Shown: in pieces, positions 27,638-36,557 of the stretch | Position numbering within the stretch: the first letter of the stretch is position 1 | Layout: every line of letters starts with the position of its first letter | Source of the DNA: Mesobacillus jeotgali | Lineage (GTDB): Bacteria > Bacillota > Bacilli > Bacillales > Cytobacillaceae | Direction: 5' to 3' | Length of the DNA: 64,000 bases | NCBI RefSeq assembly: GCF_014856545.2 | Contig: NZ_CP109811.1 | Span: forward strand, 1,730,001-1,794,000 | Notes under the pieces: generated by a model | Told to the model about the DNA's origin: nothing | Databases searched by the model: none | Seen by the model: the letters and a program-made list of their open reading frames with translations, nothing else | Position numbers and translations under genes: made by a program

Positions 27638-28540
27638 ATGGAAGCAAATGTGAACAATTCTTTAAACTTATTTATTGAATATTTACAAATTGAAAAAAAT
27701 TACTCACAATATACAATTGAACATTATCAACATGATATTAGGGAATTTTTTTTGTTCATGTCTGAGCAAGGCCTGACCAGTCTGGATGAAGTTGAGTATG
27801 CTGATACAAGGATTTACCTGACAAAATTATTTGACCAGCAGCTATCCAGAAAGTCAGTCGCCCGAAGGATTTCGTGTATGCGCAGCTTTTACAAGTTCTT
27901 GCTTCGTGAAAAAATAGTCGGGGATAACCCATTTTCTCTCGTATCCATCCCGAAACTGGAAAAGCGGCTGCCAGACTTTTTTTATGAAGAGGAACTTTCC
28001 CAGCTATTTAAAGCATGTGAAACCGAGACCGCGATCGGAAAAAGGAACAAAGCCCTATTGGAACTGCTTTATGCTACAGGAATCCGTGTAGGTGAGTGCT
28101 GTAAAATCACTCTTAAGGATATGGATTTATCTCTATCTACAGTTTTAATTCATGGAAAAAGGAAAAAGGATAGATATGTGCCTTTCGGAAGTTTTGCACA
28201 GGATGCGATTGAAGACTACATAAAAAATGGAAGACCAGAGCTTCTAAAAACGAAAGAAGATCATGGCCATTTATTTGTAAATTTCCGTGGCGGCCCTCTT
28301 ACGGACAGAGGAATCAGGGAGATTCTGAATAAACTGATCGAAAAGTCTGCCCTGACAGGGAAAATCCATCCCCATAAACTGCGCCATTCTTTCGCTACAC
28401 ATATGATGAGCAATGGAGCAGACATGAGGACAGTACAGGAGCTGATGGGCCATGAATTCCTGTCTTCAACGCAAGTATATACCCATGTTACGAAAGAGCA
28501 CTTGCGAAATATTTACATGTCACATCATCCGAGGGCTTAA
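27638..28540 (+). CDS. xerC: Tyrosine recombinase XerC (CodV)
   Basis: With XerD it resolves chromosome dimers at dif. The 300-residue protein has an N-terminal SAM-like core-binding domain (about 1-90) and a catalytic domain with Arg150 (ATGIRVGE), Lys174, His246 and Arg249 (HKLRHSF), His272 (LMGH) and nucleophile Tyr281. All catalytic residues are present. It is first in xerC-hslV-hslU-codY, the B. subtilis cod operon order. ATG 27638 follows GTGAGGTGA. Confidence 0.97.
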   Translation: MEANVNNSLNLFIEYLQIEKNYSQYTIEHYQHDIREFFLFMSEQGLTSLDEVEYADTRIYLTKLFDQQLSRKSVARRISCMRSFYKFLLREKIVGDNPFSLVSIPKLEKRLPDFFYEEELSQLFKACETETAIGKRNKALLELLYATGIRVGECCKITLKDMDLSLSTVLIHGKRKKDRYVPFGSFAQDAIEDYIKNGRPELLKTKEDHGHLFVNFRGGPLTDRGIREILNKLIEKSALTGKIHPHKLRHSFATHMMSNGADMRTVQELMGHEFLSSTQVYTHVTKEHLRNIYMSHHPRA

Positions 28541-28560
28541 GCAAAAAGGAGGACGAAGGA

Positions 28561-29103
28561 ATGTCTGAGTTCCATGCCACAACGATATTTGCTGTTCAAC
28601 ATAAGGGCCAATGCGCAATGTCAGGCGATGGCCAGGTGACCTTTGGGAATGCTGTAGTGATGAAACACACAGCTAAGAAGGTTCGGAAGTTGTTTAATGG
28701 TAAAGTAATTGCAGGTTTTGCCGGTTCAGTTGCAGACGCATTCACCCTGTTTGAAATGTTTGAAGGCAAGCTTGAGGAATACAATGGAAATCTCCAAAGG
28801 GCTGCAGTCGAACTAGCAAAGCAATGGAGAAGTGATAAAGTCCTCAGGAAGCTTGAGGCGATGTTGATTGTATTGAATGAGACTGATATGCTTCTTATTT
28901 CCGGAACAGGTGAAGTCATTGAGCCTGATGATGGCATTCTTGCGATTGGTTCTGGAGGAAATTATGCTTTGTCTGCAGGCCGTGCATTAAAGCAATATGC
29001 TGGGGAACATTTAACAGCGAAAGAAATCGCGAAGTCTTCATTGGAAATTGCTGCTGACATTTGTGTTTACACAAACCACAATATTATCGTGGAAGAACTG
29101 TAA
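28561..29103 (+). CDS. hslV: ATP-dependent protease peptidase subunit HslV (ClpQ/CodW)
   Basis: HslV is the proteolytic ring of the HslUV protease. The 180 residues begin [16 protein letters not shown]. Most HslV enzymes expose an N-terminal Thr (TT..), but Bacillus CodW keeps a short extension and uses Ser2 after Met removal. This protein has that Bacillus form. The conserved GDGQVT and GSGGNYA.AA-like stretches (here [14 protein letters not shown]) are present. AAAAGGAGGA lies ahead of ATG 28561. hslU starts 19 bp downstream. Confidence 0.96.
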   Translation: MSEFHATTIFAVQHKGQCAMSGDGQVTFGNAVVMKHTAKKVRKLFNGKVIAGFAGSVADAFTLFEMFEGKLEEYNGNLQRAAVELAKQWRSDKVLRKLEAMLIVLNETDMLLISGTGEVIEPDDGILAIGSGGNYALSAGRALKQYAGEHLTAKEIAKSSLEIAADICVYTNHNIIVEEL

Positions 29104-29122
29104 CAGAAAAGGAGTGTTGAGT

Positions 29123-30529
29123 GTGAAACAAACGACAAGTTTAACTCCAAGGCAGATCGTGGAAAAGCTGGATCAGTATATTATCGGCCAAAAGGATGCA
29201 AAAAAAGCTGTTGCAGTTGCTCTCAGAAATAGATACCGCCGCGGCTTGCTCGCTGAAAATATCCGTGATGAAATCATCCCGAAAAATATCCTGATGATTG
29301 GCCCAACTGGTGTAGGTAAAACGGAGATTGCCAGAAGAATGGCTAAGCTGGTAGGTGCCCCTTTCGTCAAGGTCGAGGCGACAAAGTTCACTGAAGTGGG
29401 CTATGTTGGCCGTGATGTCGAATCAATGGTGAGAGACCTTGTTGAAACATCAATCAGGCTTGTCAAAGAGGAAAAGATGGAGCGAGTAAAGGAACCGGCA
29501 GAGGAAAACGCAAATCGCCGTCTAGTTGAATTGCTGGTCCCTTCAGCGAAAAAATCCGTCAATTACAAAAATCCACTGGAAATGTTATTCGGCGGCAGCC
29601 AGCAGCAGCCTGAACAAGAGTCTAATCAATCTGAAGACTTAGGGTTGTTTGAAAAGCGTAAAATCATCAAGCAAAGGCTCGATCAAGGTGAGCTTGAGGA
29701 TGAGCTGGTAACGGTCGAGGTCGAGGAACAAGCCCCTTCCATGTTTGATATGCTCCAGGGTTCCGGAATGGAACAGATGGGAATGAACATGCAGGATGCT
29801 TTAAGTGGCTTAGTGCCGAAGAAGCGCAAGAAACGAAAACTCCCTGTCCGTGAAGCAAGGAAGGTATTAATCAATGAAGAGGCTCAAAAGCTTATTGATA
29901 TGGATGAGGTAACTCAGGAAGCTACATATCGTGCTGAGCAGGCAGGCATTATTTTCATTGATGAGATTGATAAGATTGCCAGCAAGAATTCCGGTGGATC
30001 CAGTGCTGATGTTTCGCGTGAGGGTGTTCAGAGGGACATACTGCCTGTTGTGGAAGGATCGACTGTTAACACGAAATATGGTCCTGTAAAAACTGACCAT
30101 ATCTTATTTGTCGCTGCTGGTGCCTTCCATATGGCAAAGCCTTCTGATCTGATTCCTGAATTGCAAGGGCGTTTCCCAATCAGGGTAGAGCTTACTAAGC
30201 TGACAGTTGAAGACTTCTACAGGATTCTAGTTGAGCCTGATAACGCGCTTACAAAGCAATACGAAGCTTTATTGGAAACTGAAGGTATACAAATTGAATT
30301 TTCTGACGATGCTATTCGTAAGATAGCAGAAGTCGCTTATGACGTGAACCAAAATACGGATAATATTGGAGCCAGAAGGCTGCAGACGATTCTTGAGAAG
30401 CTGCTGGAAGACCTCAGCTTTGAAGCTCCAGACATCAATCTGGAGAAGGTAGCGATCACTCCGCAATATGTAGAAGAAAAACTAGGCGCTATCGCAAGAA
30501 ACAAAGATTTAAGCCAGTTCATATTATAA
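29123..30529 (+). CDS. hslU: ATP-dependent protease ATPase subunit HslU (ClpY)
   Basis: This AAA+ unfoldase feeds substrates to HslV. The 468 residues include Walker A GPTGVGKT at 60-67, Walker [10 protein letters not shown] near 274-282, and an I domain between them that is rich in Gln, Glu and Met (about 155-240). The C-terminus DLSQFIL inserts into HslV. The open frame begins at 29048 inside hslV, but GTG 29123 has AAAGGAGTG at the right distance and gives 468 residues, close to B. subtilis ClpY (467). Confidence 0.97.
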   Translation: MKQTTSLTPRQIVEKLDQYIIGQKDAKKAVAVALRNRYRRGLLAENIRDEIIPKNILMIGPTGVGKTEIARRMAKLVGAPFVKVEATKFTEVGYVGRDVESMVRDLVETSIRLVKEEKMERVKEPAEENANRRLVELLVPSAKKSVNYKNPLEMLFGGSQQQPEQESNQSEDLGLFEKRKIIKQRLDQGELEDELVTVEVEEQAPSMFDMLQGSGMEQMGMNMQDALSGLVPKKRKKRKLPVREARKVLINEEAQKLIDMDEVTQEATYRAEQAGIIFIDEIDKIASKNSGGSSADVSREGVQRDILPVVEGSTVNTKYGPVKTDHILFVAAGAFHMAKPSDLIPELQGRFPIRVELTKLTVEDFYRILVEPDNALTKQYEALLETEGIQIEFSDDAIRKIAEVAYDVNQNTDNIGARRLQTILEKLLEDLSFEAPDINLEKVAITPQYVEEKLGAIARNKDLSQFIL

Positions 30530-30657
30530 TGGTTTATCGTTTTAATGCATACTCAATAGGGTAGACAAATAAAGGCTGCCTATTGTGCTGAAGTATTGAA
30601 ACTAGCCAAAATTAAAATAAATGTAATTTTGTTTGAAGCAAATAGGAGGAAGAATCA

Positions 30658-31437
30658 ATGGACTTACTATCAAAAACTAGAAAAATTAATGCCCTGCTCC
30701 AAAAAGCCGCCGGCAAACCGGTAAACTTTAAAGAAATGTCAGAGACGCTAAGCGAAGTCATCGAAGCGAACATCTTCGTTGTCAGCCGCAGAGGGAAGCT
30801 ATTAGGCGTAGGAATCAATCAGCAAATTGAAAACGAGCGCATGGTAAAAATGCTTGAAGACCGCCAATTCCCTGAAGAGTACACAAAGAATCTTTTCAAT
30901 ATCCAGGAGACATCACCTAACCTGGATGTGGACAGTGAGTACACAGCATTTCCTGTTGAAAACAAAGAGCTTTTCAAAAACGGGTTAACAACAATCGTGC
31001 CGATCATCGGCGGCGGTGAGCGCCTGGGAACACTGATCCTTGCCCGTCTCGAAGAACAATTCCACGATGATGACCTTATTCTAGCTGAATATGGCGCAAC
31101 AGTGGTAGGGATGGAAATCCTTCGTGAAAAGGCTGAAGAGATTGAAGATGAAGCTCGCAGCAAAGCTGTAGTACAAATGGCAATCAGTTCTCTATCCTAT
31201 AGTGAACTAGAAGCAATTGAGCACATCTTCGAAGAACTTAACGGAAAAGAAGGCTTGCTGGTAGCTTCAAAAATCGCTGACAGAGTCGGCATCACTCGTT
31301 CTGTAATCGTCAACGCGCTGCGTAAGCTGGAAAGTGCAGGCGTAATCGAGTCCCGTTCCCTAGGAATGAAAGGAACTTATATCAAGGTTTTAAATGACAA
31401 GTTCCTGTTTGAACTTGAAAAGCTTAAGAGCAACTAA
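30658..31437 (+). CDS. codY: GTP- and branched-chain-amino-acid-sensing global repressor CodY
   Basis: CodY represses stationary-phase, amino acid, competence and motility genes when GTP and Ile/Leu/Val are plentiful. It has 259 residues, the same as B. subtilis: a GAF domain (1-150) with Arg61 for ligand, a linker helix, and a winged helix-turn-helix at about 203-222 ([20 protein letters not shown]). It is last in the cod operon and lies directly upstream of fla/che, a known CodY target in B. subtilis. AGGAGG precedes ATG 30658. Confidence 0.98.
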   Translation: MDLLSKTRKINALLQKAAGKPVNFKEMSETLSEVIEANIFVVSRRGKLLGVGINQQIENERMVKMLEDRQFPEEYTKNLFNIQETSPNLDVDSEYTAFPVENKELFKNGLTTIVPIIGGGERLGTLILARLEEQFHDDDLILAEYGATVVGMEILREKAEEIEDEARSKAVVQMAISSLSYSELEAIEHIFEELNGKEGLLVASKIADRVGITRSVIVNALRKLESAGVIESRSLGMKGTYIKVLNDKFLFELEKLKSN

Positions 31438-31442
31438 ATAAA

Positions 31443-31481
31443 GAATAAAAAATCGCTGAAGTTCAGCGGATTTTTTTATTC
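31443..31481 (+). terminator. Intrinsic terminator after codY
   Basis: A long stem of A-rich left arm and T-rich right arm around GCTGAA/TTCAGC, with one bulged base, ends in seven T residues. It separates codY from fla/che. Confidence 0.85.
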
Positions 31482-31932
31482 TTTATATTAAAGAGCATCT
31501 AGATTCGGCCAGATGCGAAAGGAGTTAACAGCATAATGTTACAAATTTATTTCGATTCTTTTACACTCCTCCTTTTATCATAGGAGAACGAATAATTTTA
31601 ATGAAGAAAATAATGGAAAAAAGGTAAAATAATATAGGTAATTTGCCCTCGAAGCAATTTAGAAACCAAGCAAATTTTCGTTCGTTATTCCTATCTTTTT
31701 TTTAATACTTTACAAAAAACTGGTGTGAATTAATAAAAATATAAAAATTAGTAAACTTATAGGTCTTTTAGACTATTTTGAAAAATGAGCATAATGCATG
31801 ATAAAAATTAACCGAAAGTACATAGACAGATTATTTCAGATTCTTTACAATTAGGAATATAATGACGAAATTCAGCAAAGAATTACAAAATCCAGCAAAA
31901 TAATCCAGTGTAGCAATTGCGAGGTGCAAAAA
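31482..31932 (+). other. Upstream control region of the fla/che operon
   Basis: A 451-bp AT-rich region with no ORF. It holds the promoter at 31835-31863. I found no convincing CodY box (only a half site AATTTTC near 31674) and no SigD promoter with both boxes. Other regulators may bind here, but I cannot name sites. Confidence 0.6.
31835..31863 (+). promoter_or_regulatory. Candidate sigma-A promoter of the fla/che operon
   Basis: TTCAGA (31835-31840), 17 bp, and a perfect TATAAT (31858-31863). The start would be near 31870, giving a leader of about 63 bases before flgB. Confidence 0.65.
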
Positions 31933-32328
31933 TTGAAGTTGTTTTCAAATACAGTATCAACCCTCGAGCATGCGTTGAACTATTCTTCTGCAAAGCAGAA
32001 AGTCATTTCGCAGAATATCGCGAATGTTGATACACCGAACTATAAAGCGAAGGATGTGTCCTTTAAGGCTGTGTTCCAGGATGTCATGGGACAATCCTTT
32101 CAAGCAAATAGATCTGACGCCCGGCATTATGAATTCAGCAGCAGGGCGAACACTTTGCCTGGAGTCGTTAATAATCCGTTTGTGAATTATAACGAAAATG
32201 GGAACAGCGTTGATATGGATAAAGAAATGGCCGACCTGGCTACGAACCAAATTTACTACAATGCGCTGACTGAGAGGATTAATGGAAAATTCAACTCTCT
32301 CCAAACAGTCATTAGGGGAGGTAAGTAA
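31933..32328 (+). CDS. flgB: Flagellar proximal rod protein FlgB
   Basis: FlgB is the first rod component. It has 131 residues beginning MKLFSNTV, with the axial-protein N-terminal motif QNIANVDTPNYKAK near 25-38 and a helical C-terminus. The TTG at 31933 is chosen because GAGGTG (31921-31926) lies just upstream; the in-frame GTG at 31924 is within that SD. It begins the fla/che operon, and flgC follows 2 bp later. Confidence 0.95.
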   Translation: MKLFSNTVSTLEHALNYSSAKQKVISQNIANVDTPNYKAKDVSFKAVFQDVMGQSFQANRSDARHYEFSSRANTLPGVVNNPFVNYNENGNSVDMDKEMADLATNQIYYNALTERINGKFNSLQTVIRGGK

Positions 32329-32330
32329 GA

Positions 32331-32780
32331 ATGAGCATGTTTCATAGCATGAACACGACAGCTTCTGCGTTGACTGCCCAGCGCCTAAGGATGGATGTCA
32401 TTTCTTCAAACATGGCGAACGTCGATTCGACAAGAGGAGTAAATGGAGAGCCATACCGCAGGAAGATGGTTGTCCTTGAACCTAAGGAAGGAAACTTTTC
32501 TTCATTCCTAAATAGAGCAATGGGGAAAACCGAAGGAGCGGGAGCAGGAAATGGGGTTAAAGTATCAAGAATTGTAGAGGACAGAGAAAATCCGCTTAAG
32601 ATGGTATATGATCCTGAACACCCTGATGCTGATCAAGAAGGATATGTTGCTTACCCGAATGTAGATCCTTTAAGGGAAATGGTGGATTTGATAAGTGCGA
32701 CTCGTTCTTATGAAGCCAATGTCACAGTTTTTAACGCTTCCAAGGGTATGATGATGAAAGCCCTTGAGATCGGTAAATAA
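32331..32780 (+). CDS. flgC: Flagellar rod protein FlgC
   Basis: This proximal rod subunit has 149 residues. The N-terminal motif is MDVISSNMANVDSTRG (near 19-34), and the C-terminal EMVDLISATRSYEANVTVFNA is typical of rod and hook proteins. GGGGAGGTAAG precedes ATG 32331. It ends 12 bp before fliE. Confidence 0.97.
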   Translation: MSMFHSMNTTASALTAQRLRMDVISSNMANVDSTRGVNGEPYRRKMVVLEPKEGNFSSFLNRAMGKTEGAGAGNGVKVSRIVEDRENPLKMVYDPEHPDADQEGYVAYPNVDPLREMVDLISATRSYEANVTVFNASKGMMMKALEIGK

Positions 32781-32792
32781 GGAGATAACTAA

Positions 32793-33104
32793 ATGAACAC
32801 AGCTGGGATTAATTCTGTCAGCCAAATGGTCAAACCATTTCAAACAAAAGTGTCTACTCCCACACCTACACCATACGAAGCACAAAAAAGTTTTTCGTCC
32901 GTACTTAAGCAATCTATTGAAAATTTAAATAACACACAGCTTCAGTCAGATGCGATGACAAATAAATTGGCTCGTGGGGAAAATGTAGACCTGCATCAGG
33001 TAATGATAGCAAGCCAAAAGGCGAGCATTACACTGCAGGCTACAATGGAAGTCAGAAATAAAGTAGTTGAAGCATATCAGGAAATGATGAGAATGCAAGT
33101 TTAA
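32793..33104 (+). CDS. fliE: Flagellar hook-basal body protein FliE
   Basis: FliE joins the MS-ring and export gate to the rod. The 103 residues include the family stretch DLHQVMIASQKASITLQA near 68-85 and the end VRNKVVEAYQEMMRMQV. It is preceded by AAGGAGATAA before ATG 32793. Confidence 0.96.
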   Translation: MNTAGINSVSQMVKPFQTKVSTPTPTPYEAQKSFSSVLKQSIENLNNTQLQSDAMTNKLARGENVDLHQVMIASQKASITLQATMEVRNKVVEAYQEMMRMQV

Positions 33105-33130
33105 TAATTAGCTAAAAACTAAGATTAGAT

Positions 33131-33169
33131 CGGTTATTAGCTGTATAAAAAGAAGAGACTTAATAACCG
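33131..33169 (+). other. Inverted repeat directly before the fliF ribosome site
   Basis: CGGTTATTA (33131-33139) and TAATAACCG (33161-33169) are exact complements with a 21-base loop. The right arm abuts GGGGGA of fliF. There is no T-run, so a translational or RNA stability role is more likely than termination. Confidence 0.5.
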
Positions 33170-33179
33170 GGGGATTGAA

Positions 33180-34775
33180 ATGAAAGAAACCGTTCAAAAG
33201 TATATACATACAATGAAGGATTTCTGGCAAGGGCGCACCAGAAAGCAAAAAATCGGTCTTGGTGCGTCTATTTTCTTTGTTCTAATAGTTGCCGTCCTTA
33301 CAGCTTATTTCACTACCAGGACCTCTCTTGAGCCACTTTACAGCAATCTTTCACCGGCTGAAACAGGGAGTATCAAAGAGAGCCTTGATGCCAGGGGCAT
33401 ACCATCCGAGATTACCGATGGCGGGAAAACGATCCTGGTACCGGCAGAGTCAGTTGACAGCTTGAAAGTAGAGCTTGCGGCTGAAGGGATTCCTAAGTCA
33501 GGCAGCATCGATTATACCTTTTTTAGCCAGAATGCTGGAATGGGTATGACAGACAATGAGTTCTTTGTTCTGAAACTCGAAGCAATGCAAACAGAATTGG
33601 CGAATCTGATGAAAGGGATCGATGGAGTAAATGATGCTAAGGTAATGATTAACCTTCCCGAAAAAGGAATTTTTGTCAGCGATAATGAACAGCCTGCATC
33701 GGCTTCCATCGTGCTAAATACAAGCCCAGGCTATCAATTCAAGGAAGACCAAATAAGCGCACTATATCACTTAGTGGCTAAAAGTGTACCGAACCTTCCT
33801 ACAGATAATATCGTCATCATGAATCAGTTTTTTGAGTACTTCGATTTAAAAAATGAAAATAATTCCAGCGGGACATCTTTTGCTTCCCAGCATCAGATTA
33901 AACAGCAAATTGAAAGAGATGTGCAAAGGCAAGTGCAAAATATGCTGGGTACCCTTATGGGTCACGACAAAGTAGTCGTTTCCGTAACTGCCGATATAGA
34001 CTTTACCCAGGAAAACAGAGAAGAAAACATCGTAGAGCCTGTTGATCAAGAAAATATGGAAGGAATCGCAATCAGCGCCCAGCGGATTACTGAAACCTTC
34101 ACAGGGAACGCCGACCAGGCCGGTGGAATTCCGGAAGGGGGCAATCCTGGTGAAACGACAGGTTCTCAATACCTAGAGGGTGCAAGTGGGAATGGCGATT
34201 ATGAAAGAGTCGAAGAAACAATAAATAATGAAGTCAGCCGAATCCGCAAGGAAATTATCGAAAGCCCATACAAGGTGAGAGACCTCGGCATCCAGGTCAT
34301 GGTAGAACCGCCAACACCGGATGACGAAAGTTCACTGCCGCAGGAAAGAGTAGAAGATATCACAAGAATCCTGGGGACGATTGTCAGGACAACCATTGAT
34401 AAGGATGCTCTTGGAACGGAGCTGACTGATGAGTTAATAGAAGACAAGGTCGTTGTATCTGTGCAGCCGTTCAATGGAAAGATTACATTCGAGAATAACG
34501 TTGTAGAAAAACTGCCTTGGTGGATCTATCTTGTAGGAGGTTTGCTGCTCGCCGCAATCATAATCCTGCTGCTTCTATTCATGAGGTCCAGGAAGAATGC
34601 AGTTGAAGAAGAAGAATATGTAATGGAAGAAAAGTATGAACAAATTCGTGTTCCTGATGTGAACAAGGAATTTGAGACAGAGGGAACTATGAAGAAAAAG
34701 CAGCTGGAAAAAATGGCGAAAGAAAAGCCAGAGGATTTCGCTAAATTATTGCGAACATGGATTTCTGAGGATTAG
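33180..34775 (+). CDS. fliF: Flagellar MS-ring protein FliF
   Basis: FliF forms the membrane ring on which the motor is built. The 531 residues include membrane spans at about 26-45 and 445-466, a periplasm-side ring-building domain between them (TAYFTTRTSLEPLYSNLSP after span 1), and a short cytoplasmic tail (LLRTWISED) that binds FliG. Length agrees with B. subtilis FliF (536). A hairpin sits just before its RBS. Confidence 0.97.
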   Translation: MKETVQKYIHTMKDFWQGRTRKQKIGLGASIFFVLIVAVLTAYFTTRTSLEPLYSNLSPAETGSIKESLDARGIPSEITDGGKTILVPAESVDSLKVELAAEGIPKSGSIDYTFFSQNAGMGMTDNEFFVLKLEAMQTELANLMKGIDGVNDAKVMINLPEKGIFVSDNEQPASASIVLNTSPGYQFKEDQISALYHLVAKSVPNLPTDNIVIMNQFFEYFDLKNENNSSGTSFASQHQIKQQIERDVQRQVQNMLGTLMGHDKVVVSVTADIDFTQENREENIVEPVDQENMEGIAISAQRITETFTGNADQAGGIPEGGNPGETTGSQYLEGASGNGDYERVEETINNEVSRIRKEIIESPYKVRDLGIQVMVEPPTPDDESSLPQERVEDITRILGTIVRTTIDKDALGTELTDELIEDKVVVSVQPFNGKITFENNVVEKLPWWIYLVGGLLLAAIIILLLLFMRSRKNAVEEEEYVMEEKYEQIRVPDVNKEFETEGTMKKKQLEKMAKEKPEDFAKLLRTWISED

Positions 34776-34789
34776 GAGGAGGACCAATA

Positions 34790-35803
34790 GTGAGGAAAGA
34801 CCAAAAAGAATTAACAGGAAAACAGAAGGCTGCAATCCTCCTGATCTCTCTTGGCCCAGATGTTTCGGCTTCGGTTTATAAGCATTTAAGTGAAGAAGAG
34901 ATCGAGAAACTTACACTTGAAATCTCTGGTGTGAAAAAGGTTGACTCGATGGCAAAGGAAGAAATTCTGGAAGAGTTCCACAGTATCGCGCTGGCACAGG
35001 ATTATATCACCCAAGGTGGAATCGGCTACGCGAAAACAGTATTGGAAAAGGCGCTGGGAACCGATCAGGCGGCAGTGATCATCAATAGATTGACCTCATC
35101 ACTGCAAGTTAGACCATTTGATTTTGCACGAAAAGCGGATGCCGGACAAATTCTCAATTTCATTCAGAATGAGCATCCGCAAACAATTGCTCTTATACTT
35201 TCTTATTTGGATTCAGCCCAAGCAGGCCAGATTTTGTCTGAACTGCCACAGGATGTCCAGGCTGATATCGCCCGGCGCATAGCCGTGATGGACAGCACAT
35301 CACCAGAAATCATCAATGAGGTGGAGCAGATTCTTGAAAGGAAGCTCTCAGCAACTGTTACTCAGGACTATACGCAAACTGGCGGTATTGAAGCTGTTGT
35401 TGATGTATTGAACGGAGTGGACCGTGCAACCGAGCGCACGATTCTTGATGCCCTGGAAATTCAGGATCCAGAGCTTGCAGAGGAAATCAAGAAGCGGATG
35501 TTCGTGTTCGAAGATATTGTCACACTGGATAACCGTGCAATCCAGCGTGTGATCAGAGACTGTGAAAATGAAGATCTCATGCTTGCTCTTAAAGTTTCAA
35601 GTGATGAAGTGAAAGAAATTGTCTTTAAAAATATGTCTAAACGAATGGTTGAAACCTTCCAGGATGAAATGGAATTCATGGGTCCTGTAAGGCTGCGGGA
35701 TGTTGAAGAAGCTCAGTCAAGGATTGTCGCAATAATCAGACGTCTGGAAGAAGCTGGTGAAATCGTCATTGCCCGTGGCGGAGGAGATGATATTATTGTC
35801 TAG
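34790..35803 (+). CDS. fliG: Flagellar motor switch protein FliG
   Basis: FliG transmits torque from the stator and joins FliF to FliM. The 337 residues comprise an N domain, a middle domain with the EHPQTIALILSYL motif (about 124-136), and a C-terminal torque domain with conserved charged residues in MFVFEDIVTLDNRAIQRVIR (about 238-257). Start is GTG 34790 with AGGAGGA upstream. Its 3' end overlaps fliH. Confidence 0.97.
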   Translation: MRKDQKELTGKQKAAILLISLGPDVSASVYKHLSEEEIEKLTLEISGVKKVDSMAKEEILEEFHSIALAQDYITQGGIGYAKTVLEKALGTDQAAVIINRLTSSLQVRPFDFARKADAGQILNFIQNEHPQTIALILSYLDSAQAGQILSELPQDVQADIARRIAVMDSTSPEIINEVEQILERKLSATVTQDYTQTGGIEAVVDVLNGVDRATERTILDALEIQDPELAEEIKKRMFVFEDIVTLDNRAIQRVIRDCENEDLMLALKVSSDEVKEIVFKNMSKRMVETFQDEMEFMGPVRLRDVEEAQSRIVAIIRRLEEAGEIVIARGGGDDIIV

Positions 35804-36557
35804 GCTTATCAAATCTCAATATACCAGTACAGTATCTTCAGAAAAGAAGGTCATCTCCATCAGGATGCTGGAAGCAACGAGTCAGCAAGATGTTCCCCAG
35901 GTCTTCACTCATACAGAAGATGAAAGAAAGAGAATCCTGGATAATGCCGCATTGGAAGCCAACCACATAGTTTCAAGGGCAATGGAAGATGCGGAGCAGA
36001 TCCGGCAGCAAATCTACCAGGAAAAGCAAGAATGGGAGCAGCAAAGTTCCCTTTTAGCCGAAGAATCCAGGCAGCTTGGTTTTGAGCAAGGATATCAAGA
36101 AGGCAAAAACCAGGGTTATGCAGACTATCGTCAAACAATTTTGTTTGCCCAGGAAACAGTTGATGCAGCGAAACGGGATTACCAGCATCATATAGAATCA
36201 TCAGAAAAGGTCATTCTTGATCTCGGAGTGAAAATTGCAGGGAAGATACTTGGCGAAAAACTGGCAGCAGCTGAAGGTTTTCTAGCCCTTGTGAAAAGAG
36301 CATTAAAAAACTCCAGAGATTATAAAGATATTCAGCTGCATGTACATCCAAAACACTACCAGGACCTGCTTGCTCAAAAAGAAGAACTGATTGCCATCTT
36401 TCCAAAGGACATTGATTTTTATATCTACCCGGATGATGAGCTTGAGGAGACTTCGTGCATCATAGAATCAGAAAATGGCAGGATTGACGCAAGTGTAGAC
36501 AGCCAATTGGAGGAAATCAAAATTAAGCTGTTTGAAATGCTGGAGAGTGAACAATAA
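35796..36557 (+). CDS. fliH: Flagellar export ATPase regulator FliH
   Basis: FliH holds the ATPase FliI and ties it to the C-ring. The 253 residues include a long charged helical middle part (about 45-130, Glu/Gln-rich) and a C-terminal domain like V-ATPase subunit E (KIAGKILGEKL). TTG 35796 is chosen: GGAGGAG (35780-35786) is nine bases ahead, whereas ATG 35787 touches the SD. It overlaps fliG by 8 bp and fliI by 1 bp. Confidence 0.9.
   Translation: MSRLIKSQYTSTVSSEKKVISIRMLEATSQQDVPQVFTHTEDERKRILDNAALEANHIVSRAMEDAEQIRQQIYQEKQEWEQQSSLLAEESRQLGFEQGYQEGKNQGYADYRQTILFAQETVDAAKRDYQHHIESSEKVILDLGVKIAGKILGEKLAAAEGFLALVKRALKNSRDYKDIQLHVHPKHYQDLLAQKEELIAIFPKDIDFYIYPDDELEETSCIIESENGRIDASVDSQLEEIKIKLFEMLESEQ

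Noticed and set aside
31668..31690. Possible CodY box before fla/che
   Set aside because: Only the half site AATTTTC matches; the rest of the 15-base consensus does not.
33990..33997. Perfect SigD -10 (GCCGATAT) inside fliF
   Set aside because: No TAAA at the right distance upstream, and it lies within coding sequence; expected by chance at this window size.
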